DNA of 64,000 bases from Thereva unica (Eukaryota; Arthropoda; Insecta; Diptera; Therevidae): the NCBI GenBank assembly GCA_949987705.1, contig CATLJY010000215.1, positions 1-64,000 of the forward strand, given 5' to 3'. Below, one piece after another: positions 24,297 through 35,894 of the stretch. Positions within the stretch are counted from its first letter, which is position 1; each line of letters starts with the position of its first letter. The position numbers and the translations under genes are program-made. The notes under the pieces were generated by a model, which did not search any database, was not told where the DNA came from, and worked only from the letters and a program-made list of their open reading frames with translations.

Positions 24297-24354
24297 TGTT
24301 TTAATTTTGAATGTAGCTTAAAGCGGCTTGAAGTATCTTCAATGGGTGGATATT

Positions 24355-24400
24355 CAGTGAATGGTGCTAGATTGATTCTTCTACGGGCTTAAATACTACC
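24355..24400 (-). promoter_or_regulatory. Cecropin core promoter
   Basis: On the minus strand a TATTTAAG TATA-like box lies at 24395-24388. Initiator-like TCAAT and TCACT sequences follow at about 24375 and 24360. The start codon is about 90 nt downstream of the TATA box, normal for insect antimicrobial peptide genes. I found no clear NF-kB (GGGRNNYYCC) site in the 150 bp upstream; a GATA motif (AGATAA) is present near 24515. Confidence 0.5.
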
Positions 24401-25094
24401 GAGGATCGAAAAATGGTAAACCACCGAAAATGCTGCTTTTTTGTGTAAGGCATTTTTTGTGTTCACTTCCGTTTTGGTGAAAAACAAAACATTCTAACAA
24501 TTCACTTATTTTTATCTTGAATTGTTTTATTGTATAATTATAAAAGTTTGTTTTAATTAAAAGCTATTGTGGCAATATCGAAAAAAAAAAAAAAACAAAT
24601 TATGAAACATGAAACAATAATAAAACAAAAATATTGTTGCAGTCGTACAATAATGGTAGTTTCTTGAATGGAGAATGGTGTTGCGAGGTTCATTGAGAAT
24701 AAAAGTGAATCGTTGCTGACTCGAAAAATATAACAACACTCGTCATCTAATTTCATTGAAAACAATTTTGTGAATTATTACATATTTCAAATACTCGCTT
24801 GTGAATGAACGTTTCGTTAAACTCTTTGTTGTTTTACTTGCTATTGTTACTGTGTTTTTTGTTATTGATTATTTTTAAAAATTATTCAATAGTATCAATC
24901 ACTACTTACATTGTATATTGATTGATACAAGTAATAAGCAAATTTCTGGCCTTACCTAACAAGTTCATTGATCATCAATAAACCTTCAAAAATTATCTTC
25001 TATTATTTTCGGCCTCTAAGGAATTCATAACATACAGCCGTTAGGTCTTCTAAAATCTTTTGTACTAAGTACAACGGATATTAGCCTATTATTG
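24401..25094. other. AT-rich intergenic interval upstream of cecropin
   Basis: No gene is supported; the two minus-strand frames at 24553-24765 are AT-rich shadows of each other. It may contain distal control elements of the cecropin, but no specific site stands out. Confidence 0.35.
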
Positions 25095-25350
25095 TCAACC
25101 GGCCTCGGTAGAATAGGAGCTAAGGCTCCCTTATACTATTACAGAAGTCCCTGGTTCGAAACCACTCCACGACATGGTCCTTTACCTTTCCATTTCCCAT
25201 AGCTAGATAATTCTTTCCGACACACTCAAACTACACTACTAGTTGCTCGGAAGTGCTTACAACATAACTTACGGGCCTTGGGCTAAGACATTATTGGGGC
25301 CCCTTTTAAGTTATCTAACAAAGGAACTTTTTGGAGCAATTCGTCCCAGT
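25095..25350 (+). repeat. tRNA-like SINE
   Basis: The segment starts GGCCTCGGTAGAATAGGAGC and resembles a pol III A box, followed about 40 bp later by a B box (GGTTCGAAACC at 25152-25162). Related heads occur at 32700-32785 (minus) and 60815-60900 (plus). It does not fold into an intact tRNA. Confidence 0.6.
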
Positions 25351-26651
25351 TGGATTGTTTCATCGATAGTACATCAAAGTAAGGCATTTATGTAAATCCA
25401 TCATCAGGAAAGCTTAGCTTATCTTTCTTATTTCTGAAATCAATGGAGAAAATTATTAAATTCCACATAAAAAGTTAAGTTCTACATACCAAAATACAAA
25501 GGTGCAGATGCACAGTTTCAAAAACTGCAACATATTGTCTGCTAAAGTGTTTCAGGTTCGTCAAGTAGCAACCTTACTGTAGCCCAGGGTATATAGAAGC
25601 AACGTAATGTAAAAGAGGCTGACAGCTTCGTATACCGCGAAAAACGGTCACAAAGTGACGTCAGCACTAATGCAGAAACAACAACAACAGCTTCGATTTT
25701 ATATGGAAAGCGGAAACCAAGTGATCTCAGCACTAAAATGACATTTCTCTTTTACAGTACCGTGACGGTAGCCAAAAAGACAGCATTAAGCCTCCTCAAC
25801 TGCATATCTGTGTACAGAAACAGTCCCTCTCCAGTGCAGTGCGACTGCAGATGTTAAACTTATTTAAGCCGCGCCGCGGAACTGGTTAGTAATCCAATCA
25901 GCAAGCAATGGGAACATTTAATTGATGGTCATCTGCTCTCACATACTAGAGATCAAACAAGACTTTCACAAACTATTTATGGTGTATATTGGTACCAAGA
26001 ATGAAAGTACAACAATTTTTTGGATCTAAAGCTTGGTATTCACACAGTTTTAAAAATAATTTGGTATTTGGGCATGACGTCTATGGTATTCCAAATCCGT
26101 GCCAGGAGCGTTAAGGAATTTAATAACGGACTGTCTAGCCAAAATTGGCACAATATTTATGGACCAGAACCTACATGAACAACATCAATATTCCACTAAA
26201 GATCGGCTCTTCTCAACTGGAAAAAGAAGAAAGTTAAAATTTGTTGAATGACTTGGTGTCACCCTGTAGTTTTGATGCATTTTCCTCATATTGCAGCGTT
26301 ATCGGTGATCGGTACGGCAGCCCTAAAAGTATGCAAGATGCTTTAAAATTAATAGTTGGTTAATATTTAAACTGGCAAAAATACGGTTTTGATTATTGTT
26401 TAGCAACTTTCGAAGCAAATCAATGAGATTTTGATATAAACAACTAAATTTATGTTTTAATGTTTTTTGATTAGCTATTCCGGAAATATGAAGCAATTTT
26501 CGAATTTTGAATCAAACAGAGTAACATGCTATTATTATCCTGCTCTACCCCTCTCGGGAGCATATCGCTTCCACAAAACTTCGCCATCAATGTTTATATC
26601 CGCTTGGTTTAGGAGTCAGGTTTCACTATCATAGAGTAATATAAGATAAGA
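25351..26651. other. Unassigned interval left of the long-TIR element
   Basis: No gene is supported. The sequence is moderately AT-rich and may contain unrecognised repeats. Confidence 0.35.
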
Positions 26652-27657
26652 CCTAATAGTCCAGGAAGAATAGAAAAAAAGTTGAAATAAATCTACCCTG
26701 CGATTTCTTGACGCTATAATTAAGAGAAAAATCGTAGGAATTCAATGAATGTGTTTTGGATAAAATTGGTCCAGGGCAACAGGTGGTAAAAAGCTAATAA
26801 AAGGAGCGAAAACACGTTTTTTCACGTTTTGGGTACGAAAAATATGTTGTTTTGGAAAACAAAAAATACTACATAATAGTGCTTAAAAAGACGAAAATTA
26901 TGAGTTTTGGACCATTGAAATCGGTCAACAGGTTTTTGCAGAAAAATTCAAAAACCGTTAAAAATGGTCATTTTTTAACATTTAACTATAGGGAATTTAA
27001 TTATCGTAGAATCTTGCGGCAGGGCTTAAATTGTGGTTTCTGATGGTGCCTACCTACAATAAAAATTTCATGACAAAATAATGGTAACTTTTCGAGTAAA
27101 TCTCAAAAATGTAAAAACACCTGTTTTACGAAAAAAGGTTGAACAAGGCCCACAGTCGTCCTAGAAGTTTTTTGATTGACCATTTGGCTCGCAAAGGGTT
27201 GCTCTACAACCCCATTTTCATGAAATGTATGTAAGGTTTGATTTAACACCTTCAAAACGCGTTTGAAAACAGGCTCTTTTCTCGATTTTCAAAAAAAAAC
27301 ACCCGCCGGCGAAGGGGAATTGTAATATGGTGTGGGAAAGCTTTCTGCCGGCCGAGCTTCTTAGATCTAAATATTTTCGCGCGTTTTTACATATGACAGG
27401 AAAACTTTTGATATCTCGAAAACTACTGAAGGGAAATTGATGATTTTTTAAGTAGTAAAAATATAAACCCAGAAATACAAAGCCATATTATTGATGCATT
27501 GAAAACGAAGGTTTAAATTTGCTAATTATTTGTATGGGCATGTCATAATTTCCTATTTGTTTTTTAAATACAATGTGATGTGCCTTCCGCGTTTAAGGGA
27601 TATGAGTATAATAAAACAGATTTGTTGCAATTTTAATTTTTAATGTTAATGTTAGTA
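26652..27657. repeat. Left terminal inverted repeat of the 5.26-kb element
   Basis: This is the inverted copy of 30895-31910. It contains a 63-codon open frame (26852-27043, plus) whose identical twin is at 31700-31509 (minus). That is expected from the repeat and gives no evidence of a gene. The inner boundary is at GTTAGTA (27651-27657). Confidence 0.85.
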
Positions 27658-29902
27658 CTGTTTATTACCATTTGTTATAATTATAAAATTATAATTATTG
27701 TGATTTAATATCACCAGTAAATGTGTTGCATACGAAACTTGAACGATTTCTTGTGTGATTTTGTGTGTAATTATACTTTTTGGTTATACGTACAGCGAAG
27801 GTAAATCTCGCTCAGCTGAAAAACGCTGAAACATTTTTGAAGCAAGACGTTTGTTTGTACATATTTCTAATTTCGAAGGTTTGTATTTTGCTTTCAACAT
27901 TGAAATATCGCAACGAAATTTGTAACTTTATACATAATTATATTTATAAAATTTTGAATTTCACTTTTATTAGGGTTTCAATAATAATTGTCGTAATGGA
28001 TAGTGTACCAAATAAGTGTATACTGTGCGACAAGGATATTTTACAAGCCGAGTCTTCAACGGTCGTGCAAAAAAAAAACCATAAACAAGCTTGTGCAGTG
28101 CAGCTTACAGAGAAGAGATGGAAAGCATCGCAGAATGCAAATTCTTTCTTCGACAACGGTTCACTGCAGCTGCCAACGTATGTACACCGCATTGGCAAGT
28201 ATTAAAAAAAGTTCCGATATTAAAAAAAAGGAATAGTCGCAGAAAAGCGACAATCAAGCGAAGAAAGGGGAAAAAAAGTAAGCCGAAATTTCGATTATTC
28301 TGCGTTATGTTTGTTCTGCGCTCTTGATGCGTCTGATCATTATATAAAACTATCTGCAAAATATCCGGAAAGATATTCAAGAGTTTGTAAAGTAACAACT
28401 GCAGAATTTAAAACTAACGTAATTGAGTATTTAAAAAATAATAAGGACGACGGTTCTGCTGATGTTTTAGAACGATTGAAAGTCGACACAGACTTGACAC
28501 AATTGCATGCAAGATATCATTGGACGTGCTACAACACATTTCGTGCAAGTACTACCCAACAGAGAGGCCGTCCTGACTTAGAACATATTTCGGAGGCCGT
28601 CCGTTTCGTGATTAATACTATTTATAATGACTCCGAAGATTGCCAATTTTCTTTGAAAAATATTTTAGGGCAATACAGAGGAGAAGAAGCTATTGATATA
28701 TATTACATAAAAAGGAAAATAAGTGAAATACTTGGCAATGACATTATAATCTATAAAGTTAGCAAAGATTATATAATGTGTTTCCGCGATGTTTCCGAAA
28801 CAATTTTAAGTCAAGAATGGTACGAGCAACGTTCCAATAACGAACAGGAAGAAAATGCTCGAATAGTACAGGCCGCGGCAAATATTGTTTTGAGAGATAT
28901 CCGCTCACGTGTGTACGATACTGAGTATTATGAATCTCCCGATACTTTTTTGAAAGACGTTGAATCATATATACCAGAAACGTTAAAGATTTTTTTAAAT
29001 ACTCTAATAAACAACAACAAAAAACGCGCTGACTCTTCTACATGGACCAATCGAATGTTCATGTTTGCGCACTGCTTGATAGCCTCAGTAAGGCCTCGTT
29101 CATTCTTGTCACCGCTGATGCTTGGCTTATCAAGCATGCTTCATAAAAAATTCGGCTCTAAAAATCTGATATCTACGTTGTCGCACATTGGCGTCTGCGC
29201 GCCGTATGAGAAAACGGTTCGATTCGAGGCCTCTATATAACATGAGCCGCAAACCTACGAGTTTGATTCGTCCTACATGCAATTTGTTTTCGACAATGCG
29301 GATCATAACTCTAGCACGTTGGGCGGCCTGAAAACATTTCATGCGATGGGCGGCATACAGTGCGTTACTCCTGCGTCATCAGTGTCGTCTGCTAATAAAA
29401 TAAAAAGATTAAAAATATTGCCTAACGTAGCGGAAATTGGTAAGTTTGGCTTTATCCCTCTGCAAACTTTTCAAAAAAAAAAAATTGTGGTGGCTTAAAG
29501 AATGTAATTGCATCTGACCTGGCTTCAAATAGCTTCTTTTCGGAAAATGTGCAAGTAAGTTCCAAGGATTTCCTGTGGTTTCATGCCACCCAAGCATGCC
29601 CAGATGAAACACCGGGATGGAACGGATTTCATGAAAAATTTACGAAATATCGCGACTGCGACCGAACAAAGATTATTCCCCTACCATTTATTAATTCCCC
29701 GCCAAGCAACTACGACACCATTTTGACTGTGTTATTGGAAGCTGACAAAAAATGTAAAGGCAATAATCAGATGCACACATTTGTTACCTTCGACCAGCCT
29801 TTGTACCAAAAAGCTTGCGAAATTATAGCTTGCTATGCTGGCTCTGCTGACGAGAATAAATTAAGCTCTGTTATTTTGTTATATTCTCAATCCTTTTCTT
29901 AA
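27658..29902 (+). pseudogene. Broken transposase-like gene of a long-TIR element
   Basis: The coding trace begins at ATG 27996 with MDSVPNKCILCDKDI, a CxxC zinc-binding start, and shifts frame near 28130 and 28300. It then runs open from 28311 to 29240, including LHARYHWTCYNTFRAS. After a stop at 29240 it continues with FDNADHNSSTLGGLKTFHAM near 29290 and, after another shift, VTFDQPLYQKACEI near 29795. DNxDHN and FDQPLY look like active-site blocks of an RNase H-fold transposase, and I remember the same order of blocks in large uncharacterised, transposon-like proteins of insects and cnidarians. The expected C-terminus is missing and is replaced by tandem repeats. It cannot encode an active enzyme. 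The function is inferred and the family name is unknown to me. Confidence 0.65.
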
Positions 29903-30170
29903 CCAATTTCTGAGTATACTTTAATTAAACCATTCCTCTATTATCTCGCTTTAGCTTATATTCTTAATATTTCATTTAAACAATTTTTCAATATCCTTTC
30001 GTTAAATTATATCCTCAATACTTTAAGTAAACCGTTATTCAATTAACCTTCTTCGGCTTATATCCACAATACTTTACTTAAGCAATTTCTCAATATTCTA
30101 TCGTTTAATCATAATTATATTCACAATACGTCGTTAAAATACATAAATCCACAATATTTCTCAATATATG
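29879..30170. repeat. Diverged AT-rich tandem array
   Basis: A TTATATYCHCAATA-like core recurs at 29879, 29957, 30008, 30058 and 30115. The last four are spaced 50-57 bp, with CTTTA and AAACAATT pieces between. The first copy overlaps the end of the transposase-like frame. Confidence 0.65.
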
Positions 30171-30894
30171 AAAACGCGAAAAGTACGGAATACCCGGCGC
30201 CCGGTTGATATTAAAACCGAACTCAAAATCGAACTTCCGTAGTTCGTGATTAAAAATCAACTCTTTTTGAAAAAATCGTAAACCACAATATATATATAAT
30301 TATTTTAGTCAAATGCGAGCGTTTTTGTTTCTTTTGTGTAAAATCTTTATCCTTCATTTGGGCCCTCCACCAAACTTCGATACAGAGCCCGTCTAAGGCA
30401 CACTACGCCACTGATTTTTAACAATATACAAAATGTTTATTAACCCAAATCACATGTTTGTTATGATTGATATTATTCAGGTATGATCCAATCGTATAAG
30501 CTCCCATTCAAAGGACGAACACTCTAGCATGAAGGAATGATTCTTATAAGGGCATATGCTTTCCGCATCAGCTTGGACGATCACGATCTGCCTGGCCGAT
30601 AAAGAAGTCGCGAGCATGTACTCTTTAAATGCCAGAGGTTTCGAGAGACTCTTCTAAAAATGATTATGACCCCAGGCCGAAGTAATGCATGCCTTTACGG
30701 CTAGTACCGGCCTAGACTCAAATGTCATGCGACAGCCGACAGGGTTGGTGAGTTTAGTCAGTAGGAATCTGACACTACCGTCTGGGTGCGGATCCCCGTC
30801 TCCTGTCTAGGCATGGCAGCTTTAGACAGGCGGTCTCATAGGGCCGATGTAAGATTCTCACAACTCCCTCGAAAAAACAAAAACAAAAAAACAC

Positions 30895-31910
30895 TACTAA
30901 CATTAACATTAAAAATTAAAATTGCAACAAATCTGTTTTATTATACTCATATCCCTTAAACGCGGAAGGCACATCACATTGTATTTAAAAAACAAATAGG
31001 AAATTATGACATGCCCATACAAATAATTAGCAAATTTAAACCTTCGTTTTCAATGCATCAATAATATGGCTTTGTATTTCTGGGTTTATATTTTTACTAC
31101 TTAAAAAATCATCAATTTCCCTTCAGTAGTTTTCGAGATATCAAAAGTTTTCCTGTCATATGTAAAAACGCGCGAAAATATTTAGATCTAAGAAGCTCGG
31201 CCGGCAGAAAGCTTTCCCACACCATATTACAATTCCCCTTCGCCGGCGGGTGTTTTTTTTTGAAAATCGAGAAAAGAGCCTGTTTTCAAACGCGTTTTGA
31301 AGGTGTTAAATCAAACCTTACATACATTTCATGAAAATGGGGTTGTAGAGCAACCCTTTGCGAGCCAAATGGTCAATCAAAAAACTTCTAGGACGACTGT
31401 GGGCCTTGTTCAACCTTTTTTCGTAAAACAGGTGTTTTTACATTTTTGAGATTTACTCGAAAAGTTACCATTATTTTGTCATGAAATTTTTATTGTAGGT
31501 AGGCACCATCAGAAACCACAATTTAAGCCCTGCCGCAAGATTCTACGATAATTAAATTCCCTATAGTTAAATGTTAAAAAATGACCATTTTTAACGGTTT
31601 TTGAATTTTTCTGCAAAAACCTGTTGACCGATTTCAATGGTCCAAAACTCATAATTTTCGTCTTTTTAAGCACTATTATGTAGTATTTTTTGTTTTCCAA
31701 AACAACATATTTTTCGTACCCAACACGTGAAAAAACGTGTTTTCGCTCCTTTTATTAGCTTTTTACCACCTGTTGCCCTGGACCAATTTTATCCAAAACA
31801 CATTCATTGAATTCCTACGATTTTTCTCTTAATTATAGCGTCAAGAAATCGCAGGGTAGATTTATTTCAACTTTTAACTACTTTTTTGCTATCTTTCCTG
31901 GACTATAAGG
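30895..31910. repeat. Right terminal inverted repeat of the 5.26-kb element
   Basis: This is the reverse complement of 26652-27657 with about 10 extra bases close to the outer end. Both arms share the same CCGGCGGG-containing segment near the middle. The outer end is followed by LINE sequence. Confidence 0.85.
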
Positions 31911-31924
31911 GTGTAACAACGTGG

Positions 31925-32060
31925 GAGAAACAACTTCGCTGGAAGGATGGCGTAGACCAGGACGGTCAGAGATTAGGGAAGCCAAACTGGATGACATCGG
32001 TTCAGAATTGGGACCGGTGTAGAGAACGGTGGCGGTAGGATGGAATCTGTATAGAAGAAG
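31925..32060 (+). mobile_element. LINE 3' end (family L2 of this window), copy 1
   Basis: The CGCTGGAAGGATGGCGTAGA block and a following AAACTGGATGACATCGG segment recur at 33339-33480 (plus) and, inverted, at 37985-38090. In other LINEs such sequence encodes the arginine-rich end of the polymerase. No frame is intact here. Confidence 0.6.
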
Positions 32061-32590
32061 CTCTGAAAACCCCACATGACAAGCGCGTTTTTTCAGCTTA
32101 CTGCCCTCCACGGACAGACTCAACACTCAAGAAGTTGGAATTCATGCCGCTGTCACATAGGAGGCAAGTGCTTATCTCTTGCTTTACTTTGGACGTCTTA
32201 AACGATACCGGTAAGGTACAGTTCCTGTCCGATAGAATTAAGTCGTCACAATAGGCTTACAAAAATACCCTCATCGGCAGATAAAAAGAAGGAGCCCGTC
32301 AATAAATGTATATGCTTCTTCTCATGGCAGCTTAGTTCTCAGCCATTTAAATCTTTTGATTAAGTTTGGCCGTCGTGAGCCTGTATGTGCTGCCAAGCGG
32401 CCAGTGTTCGCCCGTTGTAAGGCTATCTTTCATTTTCACTCTGGTCATTGTATAATTTGTAATATAGGTAATCTACTGAACATAACTGTTTAAAAGGTTA
32501 AGGGCGCATAAAAATATCTCGCACGAGGCACCAAAATACCTAAAGCCAGCCCTGGGTATGCGTAATATTGAGACGCACCTATGAAAACTT
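32061..32590. other. Unassigned interval
   Basis: Nothing recognisable was found; probably LINE-derived or old repeat sequence. Confidence 0.3.
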
Positions 32591-32785
32591 ACCTCGAGAT
32601 CGTAAATGATGTTGGCTATGACAAGAGGAATCAGGAATGTAGAGAGGGAAGAAGAAAGAAGGAAATTTATGTAGATGGGAAAGTGGAAAAGGCGAAGGAC
32701 CGTGGGGATAGCCAGGATTCGATCTTGGAACCTCTGGGATGGTAGATAGACGCCTTTATCCCTAGGCTACCGAGGCCCTCTGCAA
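32591..32785 (-). repeat. tRNA-like SINE, minus strand
   Basis: Read on the minus strand from 32785, the head is GGCCTCGGTAGCCTAGGGAT with an A-box-like segment. A B-box-like GATCGAATCCTGG follows, then a pyrimidine-rich body. The head matches the copies at 25095 and 60815. Confidence 0.6.
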
Positions 32786-32789
32786 CGAA

Positions 32790-33130
32790 ACGGGCTTTGT
32801 ACCATTTTCATAAAGAAGTTGATATAACACAAGAAGCCAAGTACTTAGCGGAGGCGTTAAATGCCGAACTGCAGTGGAACCTGCACGTGGAACATTTTCA
32901 TGCGGTGGAGCCTGTAGATCTACAGATAAAACCCAAGTATTGGGTATATACTTTGTAAATTACGAGATTTAAGGTTAGCAGCAGTTTTGGCAGAACGGTG
33001 ATTAATAGCCAGAATACATTCCAAGAATGGTCTGCCGTTTCATCACTATTAGCTACTCATACCTTACCTTGGAGACTTTGGTCAACTTTCCATCGCTCAA
33101 TCTTGAAATATAATAGCTTTATAATAGCGA
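32790..33130 (+). mobile_element. R1/I-like LINE RT remnant
   Basis: The plus strand near 32835-32900 reads QEAKYLAEALNAELQWNLHVE in pieces, corresponding to the AKYLGVTLDA...NFxxH segment of R1/I-clade polymerases. Downstream sequence is decayed. Confidence 0.5.
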
Positions 33131-33338
33131 AGCTGGACTTTAGAGCATATGGTTGCAATTAACGATGTTCTTCAGAGGGGTCATTATATACATGCCAGTA
33201 TTATGGGAGAGATTGCTGCATTGCGTGCCTTTGATCTTAATGTTTTAGATCACTTCCCTAAAACATAAGACAGGCTATCCTGGGTTTTTCTGTAAGGTGA
33301 ACTAGCATGGGGTGCGACAGCGAGGTAGATCCAAACTT

Positions 33339-33490
33339 TCGCTGGAAGGATGGCGTATACCAGGACGCTCAGAGCTTAGGGATGCCAAACTGAATGACAT
33401 CGGCTCAGAATCGGGACAGGTGGAGAGAACAGTTGCGAGAGGCCAAGACCGGATCCCCGTTGTACAGCCGTTAAAGAAGCAGAAGAACTA
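33339..33490 (+). mobile_element. LINE 3' end (family L2 of this window), copy 2
   Basis: This is the second plus-strand copy of the GGATGGCGTA...GACATCGGCTCAGAATCGGGACAGG block seen at 31925-32060. It extends a little further downstream to GCCGTTAAAGAAGCAGAAGA. Confidence 0.6.
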
Positions 33491-35894
33491 GCATGGTACA
33501 CGGAAGGTTCCAGAAGCGGAAACAGCTGTGGGAGCACTGAGATGATTTTTTTGGCGATTTGGAATATGTGGTAAATCCATCGCAGATGCTTGGTTAACGT
33601 CACGCTTATGATGTCTGTTCTACATAGATTTGCTGGAGAGGGGAATGAACAAAGTATACTTCAGAGATTATATCGTATATTTTAGCTGGCACATATCGGC
33701 CAGAAATAGTAAAACCTTGATATGCTTATTAGTCTCTCCTATTCAGGAGAAAAATGGCACTCAATCTTATTAGACGATTCACTTTCTAAAGTTTTCTATG
33801 CCATTGCAAATGAAGAAACGTCGCAATTCTATCTTTTATCAAAATTCAATTTTCTTTTCTACAATTTCAAATTGAAATTGCCGAAGGAGAAATCAAACGT
33901 TTATATTTAAATTGTTTCACCTGGCATGAATTTCACAGAATTATGGAGAAACTCCCCTTATTTGCTTGTAGATCATCGATTTGCTAACCGCATCACGGAC
34001 TTTTTAACACCTGAAACATACCTCAAACATACCAGCCGCGATCGCCGCCTCGGACAGAGCTAGAATTCAAAGCTCGACCCATACTTAAAATCGACTGGAC
34101 TATAGGCTTTGTTTACGAATTTATGTGCGCGCGCAGTTCGTTTTCATTGAATTTAAATTGCCGAGAGAAGCTCCGGAGTCTCTCGCACTTCTTACGCAGG
34201 TCTGGCCCGATGGCTTAACCCAGAAACCCACTTGGAGTTTGTCCACTTGCTCTTATGACCACCTTTATACATTGTCCGCACCTTCATGCAATTCGATTAC
34301 CGTGTCTTGTGTTGTAGTCAACTCTTTTCTTGTTTTTCGCGGTGTTTTAACGAATTCCTTGAGAGTGAATTCACCTGGCGGAATATCAAAGGAATTTCCG
34401 GAAATAAATAAACAAGAAGAAGAGTTAAGCGGTGGAGAATAGGAGAAACTTAAACCTGTACTGATCTTGTTATCATCGCGAGCGCGGTGCACTTTGTAAT
34501 TTACACTCGGGAGTTCTATGTCGCAATTACTTCCGTTCGATTAGAGCTGGGTAATCATCAGGTAACAAGCCGCCATCATCGTGTCATTATCGGTGAGAGC
34601 TGAGCATGAAATCGGGTCAATTTGACGTAATTGAATGATAGTATCATCAGGTATGGAGAATTAGTTAACGATATCGCGCATTAGAAAACTCGCTGCGACG
34701 GTTTTTATATAATTCGTGTGATTTGTCGTGAAATTTTTAGTTTCTCCAAAAACAACTTTTATTATTAGATGAAAAAAAAAATAAAAAATTAGAAAAACAA
34801 TTTCCAAGTAAAAAGAAAGTAAAATCACAATCGCACTCGGAGCACATTGTGCACCTGTCAAGGTGTCAAGAAATGCGAAGTAAAATCAGATTTCTCACTG
34901 CCGGTTGTGCTCCAGGGCTAGGGAAAATTTCACACATTCTTTTATTAATTATCAAAATGATATGAAAAATAAAGTAAACAGTTAGCTTTATTAATTTCCA
35001 AGTCTTTCACGCCTCTTTCTAATATACATACACATAAAAATTCATTCTTACCTGGGGCAGACAATGCAGGAACAAAAGTGAAAGGTGACCCATTCATGAT
35101 ACGATTTTCACATAGATGCCCCGGCAGCGATGATGGTGGGTAATGAAAAGAAAACTTCTGTACACAAGTGAAAATCTAAAGTGGCACACACAAAAACGGC
35201 AATTAAATTGACATCTCACCTCGGATTTCAGGTGCGGCTTTGCACAGAGGTAATTATTTCGCGGTTGTTCTTGCTGGCGACAATCACAGTCGCAGTCTTT
35301 TTTAATTTTTCATTATTTCCCAGGTTCACGTCTATTTTTTGGCATGATTTTCATCAATTCTGCAGAATTCCCAGGAATTAAGGCTCAAAAAACAATTTTT
35401 TTTCGAATACTTTTTTTCCAGGTGCAATCTCCCGGGGAAATTAGCCAAAATTATTTAATCATGTCCCAAACGACTTGGCCCAGAATTTAGTGGCGGTGAG
35501 ATTGTCACCTGCGATTTCAGAGAGATGGCTATCTGCAATTTTGTTTTGACTTGGAATAATGGACCGAGTCTAGGGACAGATTGGGTGCCTAGTTAGCCAG
35601 ATTCTGTGGATTTATGATGATGAGGTATTTATGCTCCAGGTTGAGCGTGGTTGAGTAAACATTCTTGTCTTGCTAAAGTTTCTTTTTTATTGCCGATCAT
35701 CAAGCAAGCAAAAAACATCTTGTATTTGATGGATTATGCTACACCGAATGATGGACTCCAATTAATTTTGTGTAACTAAACATAATTTAATGTAGGTCAA
35801 CTTAATCTGATAAAATATTTACACCTTTCTTTTCCCGGGGTTACTTCGGCTTTATTTCAGTCGTTAGGTGTACTACTAGCACCCCAACCCCAAC
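33491..35894. other. Apparently unique intergenic DNA with E-box motifs
   Basis: No gene is supported. From about 34370 to 35510 there are at least seven CAGGTG/CACCTG or CAGGTA-type E-boxes (for example near 34369, 34558, 34850, 35049, 35230, 35420 and 35503) in sequence lacking obvious transposon motifs. That could mark a cis-regulatory region, but short motifs recur by chance. Confidence 0.3.

Larger units (their letters stand above)
26652..31910 (+). mobile_element. 5.26-kb DNA transposon with about 1-kb terminal inverted repeats
   Basis: The arms 26652-27657 and 30895-31910 are inverted copies about 1006 and 1016 bp long. By eye they are almost identical: the outer end has an extra segment of about 10 bp in the right arm, and scattered substitutions include one near 26830. 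The outermost bases read CCTAATAGTCCAGG on the left and CCTTATAGTCCAGG on the right when complemented. The interior holds a broken transposase-like gene (27996-29902) and a diverged AT-rich tandem array (29879-30170). I could not define a target-site duplication. The right end sits directly against the 3' end of a LINE. The superfamily is not recognised. Confidence 0.8.

Noticed and set aside
25095..25350. Functional tRNA gene
   Set aside because: The A and B boxes are recognisable, but no acceptor stem or anticodon arm can be formed.
26852..27043. 63-codon open frame repeated identically at 31509-31700
   Set aside because: The identity is explained by the terminal inverted repeats. The peptide has no recognisable motif and probably is not made.
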